From Anagrus nilaparvatae (lineage: Eukaryota > Arthropoda > Insecta > Hymenoptera > Mymaridae): a DNA stretch of 64,000 nucleotides. Positions 9,851 to 19,837 of the stretch are shown one piece after another. Every line of letters starts with the position of its first letter. Within the stretch, counting starts at the first letter, position 1. The notes under the pieces were generated by a model. The model worked only from the letters and a program-made list of their open reading frames with translations, was not told the origin of the DNA and made no database searches. Both the position numbers and the translations under genes were made by a program. The DNA is taken from NCBI GenBank assembly GCA_022575985.1, contig JAKSXM010000237.1, positions 1,754,501 to 1,818,500 on the forward strand. The letters are read 5' to 3'.

Positions 9851-10850
9851 ATTTTCAGGGATGGTTTGAAGTAATAAAAAACTTAGCCAGCTAAAATTTC
9901 AGCCATTTTGCAGGATGAATTGCCGAGATACAAGCTCTACAAGGTCCAAAAATAGCTGTTTTTAGCCAATTTTCAAAAATTTACTGGGCTTCAAGGATAA
10001 GTCCAAAAAACATCCGGCTGGTGTCATTTTTTTTCTTTAACTTTCAACTTTTACCAAAAAAATTTTCAAAAAGTTTCATGGAGTTGATTTTTATTGGCAT
10101 TGATTAACGTAAGATTTATTTTATCGAAAGATGCTGATTTTTGAACTTGAATTGTGACTCAGCATTATTAGCTAAAGACTTCCGGTTGGTCTCATTAAAA
10201 GCATCTAGCAAAGACCTTTCAAATGAATTCTTTAACGTTAAAAAAGCTTATTAGGGACCAGAGATATAAGCAATTGAAAGTTTGCTATTTCCGAAAATAT
10301 CGATTTTTTAACAACTTTAATCGTCTGCAAAATTTTTCTCTGGGCACTTGAAGGGCTGAAAATTTCAGGAAAGCTTCTTTTGATACTAAAAAAAATTCCC
10401 TAAAAATTTGGGCGATGGTATTGGCTTCTGTTCGTAGATATAAGACTCTGAAAATGTGTAATAATTGGACCAATATTGGCCAATAAATGGTTAAGGGGTC
10501 AACCAAAAAATTTTTCTTCTTCAATATTCGAATAGCCGGGGAAAAATGAGCTGATTTAAAAAAAAAATTTTATTATTGACCGAAAAATAAGCAAGTTATC
10601 ATCATTTTAAGATTTTTTAAAAAATTTTCCAAAAATCCCAGTTTTAGGGTCATTATACAGTATTCTAACTTGAAATAATGATAACTCGTTTATTTTTCAG
10701 TCTAAAATAAAAATTTTTTTTTTTAAATTGTCGAATTTTTTCCTGCCTATTCGAATATTTACAAAAAAGAAACTTCTTATATGCAAAAATTATTTTAAAT
10801 TCCTTAATATAAAAATTACGTGTCAGCTGGCTTTTATCTCATCATAACAG
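9851..10850. repeat. Dispersed repeat DNA with an internal palindrome (10480-10770)
   Basis: No gene seen. The segments around TATTCGAATAGCCGGGGAAA (10525) and TCCTGCCTATTCGAATATTT (10740) pair, and the flanks pair for about 110 bp on each side, so 10480-10770 is a foldback. The phrase GGTCCAAAAATAGC at 9948 recurs in the Helitrons at 30.6 and 47.4 kb. Confidence 0.5.
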
Positions 10851-10861
10851 AAACAGGAATA

Positions 10862-11215
10862 ATTTAGCTATCAATCATGTTACTAAACGTACTTTTCTAG
10901 CAAACAAGCAAGATAAAAAAGCTACAAAAGAGGCTCGTTTTGACAATAAGCAAACCTTGCAAGAAGAAGAACAAGCTTATTTGGATTTGAAAGGACTGTT
11001 AGTGTTAAAACCTAACATTTTTATTTATTTATTATATAGTTTATTAATGTTTTTAAATCGTCTGATTTTCCCGCGATTGCCTCTGCTAAAAAGAGATTTA
11101 CAGTGTCGGAATGCGTATGAGTATGTATATGTAAACGATGCGCGCGTGGCAACACCGGCTCCGTTTTTGCCTTCTTCCCGTTCGAGCTCTCGTACCGAAC
11201 GGACGTGCCGGTAGC
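10862..11215 (+). CDS. Open coding-like segment, possible exon or retroelement 3' end
   Basis: An open frame follows an acceptor-like run (TTTTATCTCATCATAACAG) at about 10830-10848. It begins NNLAINHVTKRTFLANKQ and continues KKATKEARF, QEEEQAYLDLKG. The first 45 residues have protein-like composition and lie in an otherwise stop-rich region. From about 11000 it becomes hydrophobic and less protein-like. A second reading is that TGTTAGTGTTAAAACC at about 10997 begins a solo LTR, which would make the coding part a retroelement end. I do not recognise the protein. Confidence 0.3.
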
Positions 11216-11700
11216 GTTTTGATTAACTATATGTGTGTCTTTAATTGTTGAATAATTCTATAACGTTTTATAATAAAAGCCAAGTTAAGTGAAAGTTAAA
11301 AACCAGTGTTTTAATTCATTTATTAATTCCTCATTTTTGCCAATAAATCCTTCAAAAACAAGGACTTTTATATGGCCCAGAGATTAATTTATAGTCATAT
11401 TGAATGTTGCGGCCAATAGCTTAAAATCATATTTTTCTTTATATTTTTCAAATATTCGCGCATTTACTCTAACTTCTTTGATATTGTAATTATTTGATTT
11501 ATCGGCCCCCCGTTTTAGGGCCCCTTCTCTCACGTTAAACTTTCACCGGTTCTATAAAACTGATACATGCGCATAAATCGCTCTCATTCTGTGGTCGGCG
11601 GTCGCGCTCATAAAACAATTCAAATCATACACCGCCCGGCGTGTCAAATCAATCAAATCATAATTAACGTAACTTCAGTGCTTAAATTCAATTAAACTAT
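11090..11700. other. GC-richer patch with promoter-like elements
   Basis: CpG-containing stretches at 11105-11220 and 11500-11640 stand out from the AT-rich background. The first is followed by an AATAAA-type signal near 11270; the second contains a CTATAAAACTG box near 11551. They could be LTR or host promoter pieces. No matching second LTR was found. Confidence 0.3.
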
Positions 11701-11929
11701 TTAATTCATTTTCTTAAACGCCAGCTTTTCAATTACTATTATTTATTTATACAGTCCACTAATCTAACATTTAATTGTTTGTATATAATACATTCAATAA
11801 GTGCGTTTTAATAATTATTTTATTATTTTAATCACATGTGAATTTATTTATAAACCCAAACCTATTTTCCTACAATTTCCCCAAATATTTCCTTCAAAAT
11901 ATTACATTGAATTTTAGAAAACTTCGAGA

Positions 11930-12250
11930 AAAAAATCTTATTAGTGGGTTTTCGTTTATTTTCATTAAAATTTGGACACAAAATTGAAATTCATTTTAAT
12001 CAACACAGAGTGGGCAAATGTTGATTGAAAATTTGAATTACTTGTCAAATTTGTTTTCCAGAGCTTTTTTACGGGACTTTCTGGTGGTCTTTAATATGGT
12101 GGCTGAGGAGAACAGTTTTACCAAAAAAATGTAAATTAGCATATTACCCCTAACAATTTACAGAAAAGTTTCAGACTCGTGAAATCATCTATTTTTTAGG
12201 CCCGTCTTTCAATTTTTTGAAAAAAAAACCGTCTTTTTAAAATGCGCGTA
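11930..12250 (+). repeat. Dispersed repeat also found inverted at 55.7-55.9 kb
   Basis: The phrase GAGCTTTTTTACGGGACTTT, followed by GGTGGCTGAGGAGA and ACCAAAAAAATGTAAATTAG, recurs in reverse complement at about 55780-55890 with similar spacing. No coding frame. Confidence 0.6.
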
Positions 12251-12352
12251 TTTTTTTTATTTTATTATTTATCTTAAAAATTTTTTTTTTAAATAATTAT
12301 ACAATACTTATATTAACTTTTTTTAAATTTTTTTTATTTTTTGCATGTATTA

Positions 12353-13223
12353 TTATGGAAATACAGCGTGCCAAAGTTGAGGTAGTTTTTTGCGGCTTGC
12401 TCGATATTCCGACCCCAGGTTGCCTAAAATAAAAAAACCTAAAAAGGTTATTTTTAGAGTTGTTTTGCCAAGATAGTAAAATCACAAAAATAAAATTTTT
12501 TTTAAAATTAAAAAAATGCCAGCAAAATGGAGAAAAAACTGTTTTTTTTTTGTACGAAATTTTACATTTGATAAAAGGACAAAAAAATTTTTTTTTATGA
12601 CTGTCGGTTTACTATCTGCGTATTTAATTACTTAACAAAATAAAAAAATAATTAGGTCAATCGGATGTATACTTTTTGAAAGAGAGTATAAACAATTTCA
12701 CAAAAAGGCATTTCGTAAAAAACGCGTTTAAAGTTTTTTTTTAGTATACTCACGTATATAAATACATTTACAAAAACTTAAGTGTTTCCTAAACGCATTG
12801 GAATTATATTCCAAAAATTTTTTTTTTAAAATTGAAGACAGGGCTTAAGTTGTTTTATCGAAAAAAAAAAATTTATTTTTGAGACTTCGCTTAGAATTTT
12901 TTGCTATTTGTCCACGGAATTACCCCATAACGATTAGAACATCTGAGCAACTCCAAATTTTTACAGTAGAATAATCCTTACAAAACAAGACTTAATAGTT
13001 TTAATCAAACAAAGTAGAAAAATAGTAATAAGAAAAAGGTTTTTAAAAATGTAAGATACCTACTTTTTCCATTCAATATTCCTTCAACTTCTACTTTCTT
13101 TTTAGCATCGTTAGATATTACATAAGATTGGCTGTCTGTCCAATTTTGAAAGCCATTGATAATTACTTGATCCCTGGGGCTATTGGAAGCTTCTGGACTA
13201 CCACTAGAACTTCTGTCACTATC
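12353..13223 (-). CDS. Last two exons of an unrecognised host gene
   Basis: Exon A is 13064-13223, behind an acceptor (TTCAACTTTGCAG), and encodes 53 residues beginning DSDRSSSGSPEASNS and ending VEVEGILNGK. It leaves at a GTAGGT donor in phase 1. Exon B is 12353-12423, behind a pyrimidine-rich acceptor (TTTTTTTATTTTAG), and enters in the matching phase, giving SNLGSEYRASRKKLPQLW and a stop at 12353-12355. An AATAAA-type signal follows about 20 bp on. Ser-rich and polar, no recognised domain. The 640-bp intron is AT-rich. Further exons would lie above 13226, beyond a LINE-bearing insertion. The splice logic is seen; expression is inferred. Confidence 0.55.
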
Positions 13224-13550
13224 CTGCAAAGTTGAATATTATTTTTTTTCAGTAAAGGTTTCGTAAATACTTAAAGTCCCTATATTTAAAATAATCTTAG
13301 CAAGGTTAGAATAGTTTCTTTTATAACACAAAAAAATATTCAGAGCTTTTACGTAAAAATATGATTAAATAAAAGAAAAAAAGATGAATTTAAATATTTT
13401 TAAAGACTATATATATTATTATTATTATTTTTACCTATTATTAATTCGACTAATGACTTTGTTGAATTACGCCAATTCTGAAACGTTATGGAACTTAATA
13501 GTTCCATCTTCAGAGTTTAAAAAACACTAATATTATTTACTTAATTTTGC
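13224..13550. other. AT-rich DNA, probable intron of the minus-strand gene
   Basis: No open frame or repeat recognised. It contains a pair of short inverted words (AACGTTATGGAACTTAATAG / TTCCATCTTC) but nothing definable. Confidence 0.3.
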
Positions 13551-14979
13551 TTTAAAAGGAAGTTCCACATTGCGTCCCGAAATAGCCCACGTGGCAATGA
13601 TCTAGTATGCCCATGGGTAAGGAAAAGAAGCCGGCCACTCTGCTACTGCAGTTTGAATTTTCGAATGTCTTCAATAATAATTTCTCTCAATCTAAGATGC
13701 TTAGAAAACTACAGGAAGTAGGCTTCTCAAAGTCATCCTTAAACTGGTTCTGGTCAAATCTCTGCATTCAACCTTCTAGAACCTGATTGAGTCTCTTCTG
13801 GTTCCGCACTTGGATTATTATAAGTTTCTATATTCTAATCAACTAAGTGCGCAATTACAGGGACTCTCCAACTCGAGTATACGATACATATACGGTTTAA
13901 CGCGACAGAAACATATTATGCAATTCAGGAGAAGATTAAACAGAATGCCTTATGAAACACCAACTAATTAGCAGCCCAAAAAACAATGTACAAGCTAATA
14001 CGTATGACAGAACCTCCAGTTCCTCAATCTCTCTTTAAACAATATGAATCACGTGGTCCTCGTAGAAGCTCTGCTCGAAAATAAACTGAAATTTTAGGAA
14101 CAATTTCAATAAACTTGTGCAAAGGCCGCGACAATCCAACTTCACTATAGAGTATTCTGGCTAACATAGGTGGAGACTTGCTAGCATATGAGCGAAAATC
14201 CATAGACAACAGCGTATTTGAGCGTGAACTGGCTTTTATACGTGCCCACTCCAATGCTATAAATCAAAAGCAGCAACAATGGGTTAGTAACAAAGTGGGC
14301 TAGTTGATGTACAGACTAATTCCAGATCTGGAGGCCTGAATGGGACGCCAATCTTTATCTATAGCAAAGAACGTTGGATACTGTCTTGATATCAAGTCTG
14401 GAGAACTAACTCCTTGAAATCACTAAGTTATAAAATATAAATTTATCCCATTTTTCAACTATTTTAAATCCACATTAACCATACATTTTCTTAAACTTCA
14501 TCCCTAGCTCTTTCATTTCGAGTCAAGGCTTAATAAATAAACATTTACATAAGTAATTATTTAGAATTTTCCATACATTGTAAGTCAAAGATAATAATTT
14601 ATCGCATATTATCACAAATAATAAGGACCCTTTACGAAGTATTTGCGCCCTAATAATGTTTATTTACTTGAATGAAAAAAATGCTGAGCCTCAATGTTGA
14701 AGAAGCCAAAAAAGGTTTGAGGATCCGCGTTAAAAAACATAGAAGTGACGTAACTAACAAATGTAACTAGGTGATGCCAAAGCTTTCTAATACTGATCAT
14801 ACTATTAGCTAGATTGCATTATCTATTCTTATCATTAAGCTGAATTATAAAAAACGGTTAATATCGGAAGTGATTTATGTAAATTATCATAAAGTATCCC
14901 TGTTCAATTAAGCACGAAAGTGGATTTTAATAAACTGCATCTTTTTTATAATATTGCGTTTAAAAGGAAGTTCCACATT
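13551..14979 (+). mobile_element. Insertion flanked by 21-bp direct repeats, carrying decayed LINE sequence
   Basis: The 21-bp word beginning TTTAAAAGGAAGTTCC occurs at 13551-13571 and again at 14959-14979. Between them lie a decayed LINE RT (13600-14110) and, near 14690, a short frame (KKGLRIRVKKHRSDVTN) resembling the basic part of a GIY-YIG domain. The direct repeats look like a long target-site duplication of a retroposition event. Confidence 0.55.
13600..14110 (+). pseudogene. Decayed LINE ORF2 fragment
   Basis: Pieces in shifting frames match the RT of the 4-9 kb LINE: EVGFSKSSLNWFWS near 13705, LIESLLVPHLDYYKFL near 13790, LSNSSIRYIYGLTRQKH near 13865, and YKLIRMTEPPVPQSLF near 13990. 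Everything upstream of the palm is missing or unrecognisable. Stops and frameshifts are common, so this is older than the main LINE. Confidence 0.8.
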
Positions 14980-15054
14980 TTATGTTTGTAATTTATTAAT
15001 CAATTAAATTAGAAATAAAAAAATTTTTTTCTCCGTTAGTGGAAGTTATTAGAC
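14440..15054. other. AT-rich DNA, no gene seen
   Basis: Apart from the GIY-YIG-like hint near 14690 and the right direct repeat at 14959-14979, nothing is recognisable. Confidence 0.4.
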
Positions 15055-15439
15055 ATATGAGCAATTATTTTAAAATTGATACTTAATTTGAGCCTGGAAT
15101 CGTAAATTTTTTTTTTGAGGGCACATCGATATGACACGTCTTTTCAGATAGTTTGAACCTTCAGAAAACCGAAAAAAATCGTGAACAACAAATCGGCGAT
15201 AGGTGTCAAAAAGATTTTTTCACTTTTTTGTCAAAAAACGTGTTTTTCGTATCTGAGCTACCCTAAATTTTTAAAATAACTTTTTAGGTAAAAAAACTTT
15301 TTTAAAATAGATAAGAAAATCTGATTGCCAGGGAAAAACCACTTCAGAAGAAAAAAAACGCTGCCAAGTAATTGGCACTATGGTTCCTCATTAACAATAA
15401 CAAAATGTTCTTAATGGTCTATTTTATCTAATAAAAATG

Positions 15440-16600
15440 ATAATTCTAGATATTAGTACTTTCATGGAAAGAAATTAAATACTGCATCCCAAAAGAAAAA
15501 AGATATTGCTATTTTTTTAATTTTTTTATGTAAACAATTTTTAGAAAAAAATTTTCAAAAAATTAAGTATCAATTGGAGATATAGAGTAAAAACGATAAT
15601 TCTACATATAAGTACTTTCATAGGAAAAAATTAGGTACTACGTCCAAATAGAAAAAAAATAATGCTGTTTCTTTAATTTTTTTATGCAAAAAATTTTGAG
15701 AGAATTTTCAAAAAATTAAGTTTCAGTACCAAAATATTGACTAAAAAGTATACTTCTAAAACTAGTACTCCCACAGAAAAAAATGAGGTACTACTTTCAA
15801 AAAGCAAAAAAATATTGCTGTTTTTTTTATTTTTTTATGCAAAAAGTTTTGAGAAAAAAAAGTTCAAAAAATTAAGTGTCAGATTGGAGATATCGAGTAA
15901 TAACGATATTTTCAGATATTGGCACTTTCATAAGCAAAAATTAGGTACTATATCCAAAAAGAAAAAAAATATTGCAGTTTTTTTTATTTTTATTTTTTTT
16001 AAATGTTGAGAACAAAAATTTTGAAAAAATTAAGTATCAGGTCCAAAAAATTACTATAAACGATATTTCTAAGACTAGTACTTCCACAGAAATAAATTAA
16101 GTACTGCGTCCGTAAAGAAAAAAAAAATTGGTATTTTTTGTATTTTTTTGTGAAAAAAATTTTGAGACAAAAATTTTCAAAAATAAATTATAAGATTCGA
16201 GATATCGAGTAAAAACGATACTTCTAGATATCAGTACTTTCATGGAAAAAAATGAGGTACTACATCCAAAAAGAAAAAAAAATATAGTGTTTTTTTAATT
16301 TTTTTATGTAAAAAGTTTTTAAAAAAAAAAATTTCGAAAAATTACGTATCAGATGGAGAAATCCTTTACAAACGATAATTTTAGATATTCGTACTTTCAA
16401 AGGAAAAAATTAAGTATTACGTCCTAAAATAAAAAAAATTTTGGCGTTTTTTGTATTTTTTGGCAACAAAAATTTTGAGAAAAAAATTTTGAAAAAATTA
16501 AGTATCACGTCCAAAAAATTACTATAAACGATATTTCTAAAACTAGTACTTCCACAGAAGTACTGCGTCCGTAAAAAAAAAAAATTGGAATTTTTTGTAT
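15440..16600 (+). repeat. Tandem array, about 8 units of 156 bp in two subtypes
   Basis: Landmark AGTACT words recur at about 15457, 15611, 15764, 15921, 16077, 16233, 16390 and 16545, so the period is about 156 bp. Subtype A reads TAGATATTAGTACTTTCAT; subtype B reads AAAACTAGTACTTCCACAG. The order is roughly A A B A B A A B. Units contain A- and T-runs and GATATCGAGTAAAAACGAT. Confidence 0.8.
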
Positions 16601-16679
16601 TTTTTGGTGAAAAAAATTTTGAAAAAAAAATTAGGTCTTAATGTCGTGTTGGCTGTGAAATATCATCGTTTACAGTGCG

Positions 16680-16699
16680 ACATACATACATACATACAT

Positions 16700-16752
<53 letters not shown>
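16680..16752 (+). repeat. ACAT / AC microsatellite
   Basis: A run of ACAT followed by a run of AC. The complementary GT/ATGT run sits in the same place in the inverted copy at 45121-45172, so it is a resident part of the element. Confidence 0.9.
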
Positions 16753-16755
<3 letters not shown>

Positions 16756-17708
16756 TTTTTTTAAAAACCGGTTTTTTAGCTTCCTGAGGTCTCAAAACGT
16801 GCTATATGCCAAAATATCGAAAATCAAAATTTCACCTATCACAAAGGTTCCTCTATGAGGAACCAAAAACATCTTTTTACGATGAAATTTAGCCAAGTTA
16901 TCGTCAATTTAAGATTTTGCTCAAATTCGTCTTATAAAATATTGAGATTTTATTGAAAAAAGTCTGTTTCTGAACTTTAAACATGCATTACTCGCTTGAT
17001 TTTCATCGTAAAATAATAATTTTTTTTTTTAAATCGATTAATTTTTTCCTGGCAATTCATTTCTTTAAGAAAAAAATCATTTTTATTGACCAAATTTCAA
17101 TTTTTAGGTCAAAAGCCTTTGAAAACTGTAAGTAGCAAGATTTTCTTAACACAGTTTTTGATCTAAAAATTAAAATTTTGTCAATAAAAATAATTTTTTT
17201 CTTAAAGAAATGAATTGCCAGGAAAATATTAATCGATTTAAAAAAAAAAAATTATTATTTTACGATGAAAATCAAGCGAATAATGCATGTTTAAGGTTCA
17301 GAAACAGGCTTTTTTCAATAAAATTTCAATCTTTTTTAAGACGAATTTGAGCAAAATCTTAAATTGACGATAACTTGGCTAAATTTCATCGTAAAAAGAT
17401 AAGTTTTTTTTTCTTCTGGAGTGGTTTTTCCCTGGCAATCAGATTTTCTTATCTATTTTAAAAAAGTTTTTTTACCTAAAAAGTTATTTTAAAAATTTAG
17501 GGTAGCTCAGATACGAAAAACACGTTTTTTGACATAAAAGTGAAAAAATCTTTTTGGCACCTATCGCCGATTTCTTGTTCACGATTTTTTTCGGTTTTCT
17601 GAAGGTTCAAACTATCTGAAAACACGGGTCATATCAATGTGCCCTCAAAAAAAAAATTTACGATTCCAGGCTCAAATTAAGTATTACTTTTAAAATAATT
17701 GCTCATAT

Positions 17709-18080
17709 CCTTATAAAATATAAGGAAGTGCTGCTGAATATGGACAAAATGGTAAGTTCATAAGGCACCTGGATAGTCGAATTTGAAAATTTATGGGAAT
17801 AGCCCAAATTTCTCATAAAAAATAGATAATATGCTGATGAACGACCCAAAAAAATAGACCAACTCTGTTGACGGCTATTAACTAAACACTCTAAATCTTG
17901 ATTCAATTGAAGTAAAATTACTCAGGATATTTATAGTAACTTTGTTGATCAAATTTTTTTTCTTTATACTATAATTTTATAAATTGAATACTCCTTTATA
18001 TCAGTTACCATAGAAAATTTTTCATTGGGACACAGGATTAAATAATTAATAATTTTTATTCAAATAAATTTTATTTCAGA
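17709..18080. other. AT-rich DNA, no gene seen
   Basis: No significant open frame and no repeat recognised. Confidence 0.4.
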
Positions 18081-18179
18081 AAGCCATTGAATTTTCAGTA
18101 TATAAATTTATTAAATTTTAGTGCTTTTTATTTTTTTTTAAATTTAAGAGTGCAAAAATTACTAAAAATTCTCTCAGAC

Positions 18180-18657
18180 TCTTATTTTATTGTAAAAAAA
18201 TTTTCCTCTGCACTCCAGATAGGAAATTTCCCTGGCTATTTGATTCCATGCTTCAAAATTTGTTTCGAGCTACGCATGCGCGAAAAATCAAGTAAATACG
18301 TTCCAACTTCTAGCATTAATATCTCCCCAGCAGACAAACCAATTTTCATTTTGAAATACCCCAAATTTTTGTCATTATGTATATTTTTTATGGTAAAATT
18401 TTTGTTTTGTTTTTTGGCTTCCTTAAAAAAGTAGAGCAAAAAAACTGATTCCAAAATGTTCATTTTTTTTTAATTTCAAATTTCCCGCCAAATCACGTGA
18501 ACAATCAAAAATCTCACAAAAAATTTGGATTTCGCGGGAAATTTAACTTCAGGATATATATTTTCATGTTTTTCCAAGCTTATATGTTGAGACAGCGAAA
18601 TTTGAAAGAATTCCCAGATTAATATCGATTAATTTAGCACAATTTAAAAAAAAAAAT
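18180..18657 (+). repeat. Dispersed repeat marked by GCATGCGCGA and CACGTGA
   Basis: Landmarks in order: GATAGGAAATTTCCCTGGCT, CTACGCATGCGCGAAAAATC, CCCGCCAAATCACGTGAACA and GATTTCGCGGGAAATTT. The same order occurs at about 63530-63960 (+) and, inverted, at 25376-25800; a shorter inverted copy lies at 24569-24798. Probably a non-autonomous element; borders are not defined. Confidence 0.65.
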
Positions 18658-19686
18658 AATATAGAGTTCAATCCAGATTAATGGTGCCCATCTTGCAAAA
18701 TGACTTTCAATCATTGATTCCGAATTAAGAATTGGACACATTTGAATTTTTTCGGAAGTTTTCAAATTTGCTAATAATTTTTTAGCAATTAATTTATAAA
18801 ACCGAAAGGTTGCAAAAGAAAAATATTTTCAAAAGATGTCCTTATTGAAAATTTCCCGATAAATTCGATTTTTCAGTTGGTATTAGCCTAAAATGCTTCA
18901 GGATACCAAAAAATGAAGATTTCTACTACCGATGCGGTTATTTGAATATCTACAAAGTCAAATATTTTTCACCATGAATTTCAAAAGTGCAGTGCTCTTC
19001 TTAAAATAAAATTAATTTAAAATTTTCAATGAGGAAACATTTTTAATCCTATACATTTAAAAAAAATAATTTCTACAATTAACCAATTTAAATAAAAATT
19101 ATTGTATAAAAAAGTCAAAGAAAAATTATAATCTTTTAAATGTTGCAGCGATTTTAAATTTAAAACTTTTATCTTGGTTAATTTTGTGGAATACATTACT
19201 CATATCCTTTAAAATACGTTTTAAATAATTATTCCTATTGCTTGTGATTAATTCAGAGTTCTAACTATTTTATTTTAAGAAAAGTACTCTTGTTGACTTA
19301 TAAAATTTATAGATAAAAAAATTATTTTCAGAAATTCAAAATATCGCATCAGTGGTCAAAATCTCCATTTTCTGGAATCCTGAAGGATTTTAGGCTAATA
19401 CCAACTGAAAATTCGAATATATTGGGACATTTTCAGTAGTGGTATCTATTGAAAATATTTTTTTTTTGCATCCTTTCGGTTATAAATTAATTGCTAGTAA
19501 ATTATTAGCAAATTTAAAAACTTCTAAAAAAATTCAAATGAGCCCAATGTGAGAAATTTTTCACCTAGAGGGCTAAAGAATTGGGAGGGATCATGTTTCG
19601 TATATATAAAAAAATCTGCTAAATTTGGAGTCAATCGGTGAAGGTCATTTTGCAAGATTGGCCATTAAGCTGGATTTAACTATATT
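18658..19686. mobile_element. Palindromic element of about 1.03 kb
   Basis: The left end (AATATAGAGTTCAATCCAG, then AATGGTGCCCATCTTGCAAA) pairs with the right end near 19640-19686. Inner blocks with CCTAAAATGCTTCAGGAT pair with those near 19380. A truncated copy in the same orientation lies at 24798-25370. It abuts the (TAA)n tail of a LINE. Confidence 0.7.
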
Positions 19687-19837
19687 TTTTTTTAATTATT
19701 ATAATTATTATTATAGTCTTTATTTAGCCAAGCAAAAATGATGTAATACATAAATATACAATATATACATGATAAAATAAAATTTAATACAATATAATAC
19801 TTATAAAATTTCTCTGTAAGGATATTAAATTTATATA

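Larger units (their letters stand above)
15359..16864 (+). mobile_element. Non-autonomous element packed with 156-bp tandem repeats, hairpin ends
   Basis: The left end is CGCTGCCAAGTAATTGGCA, which folds on itself (TGCCAA/TTGGCA). The right end is GGTTCCTCTATGAGGAACC, a second small palindrome. The word GGTTCCTC also lies just inside the left end. There are no terminal inverted repeats. The middle (15440-16600) is about eight units of about 156 bp, then a unique segment, an ACAT/AC microsatellite (16680-16752) and a conserved 110-bp tail. A second full copy lies inverted at 45012-46587, with parts at 34826-36460 and 48640-49945. The borders are fixed by the empty partner arm. Confidence 0.8.
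15055..17708. mobile_element. Long palindromic (foldback) element, interrupted in its left arm
   Basis: Arms pair from ATATGAGCAATTATTTTAAA at 15055 to its complement ending at 17708, through a short spacer at about 17115-17155. The left arm is 15055-15358 plus 16865-17112; the right arm 17157-17708 is continuous. The break in the left arm is exactly filled by the 15359-16864 element. Arms are about 550 bp. No coding frame. Confidence 0.85.

Noticed and set aside
16595..16858. Open frame with long His-Thr repeats
   Set aside because: It is the translation of the ACAT/AC microsatellite and the tail of the 156-bp-repeat element; the same applies to 44974-45248.
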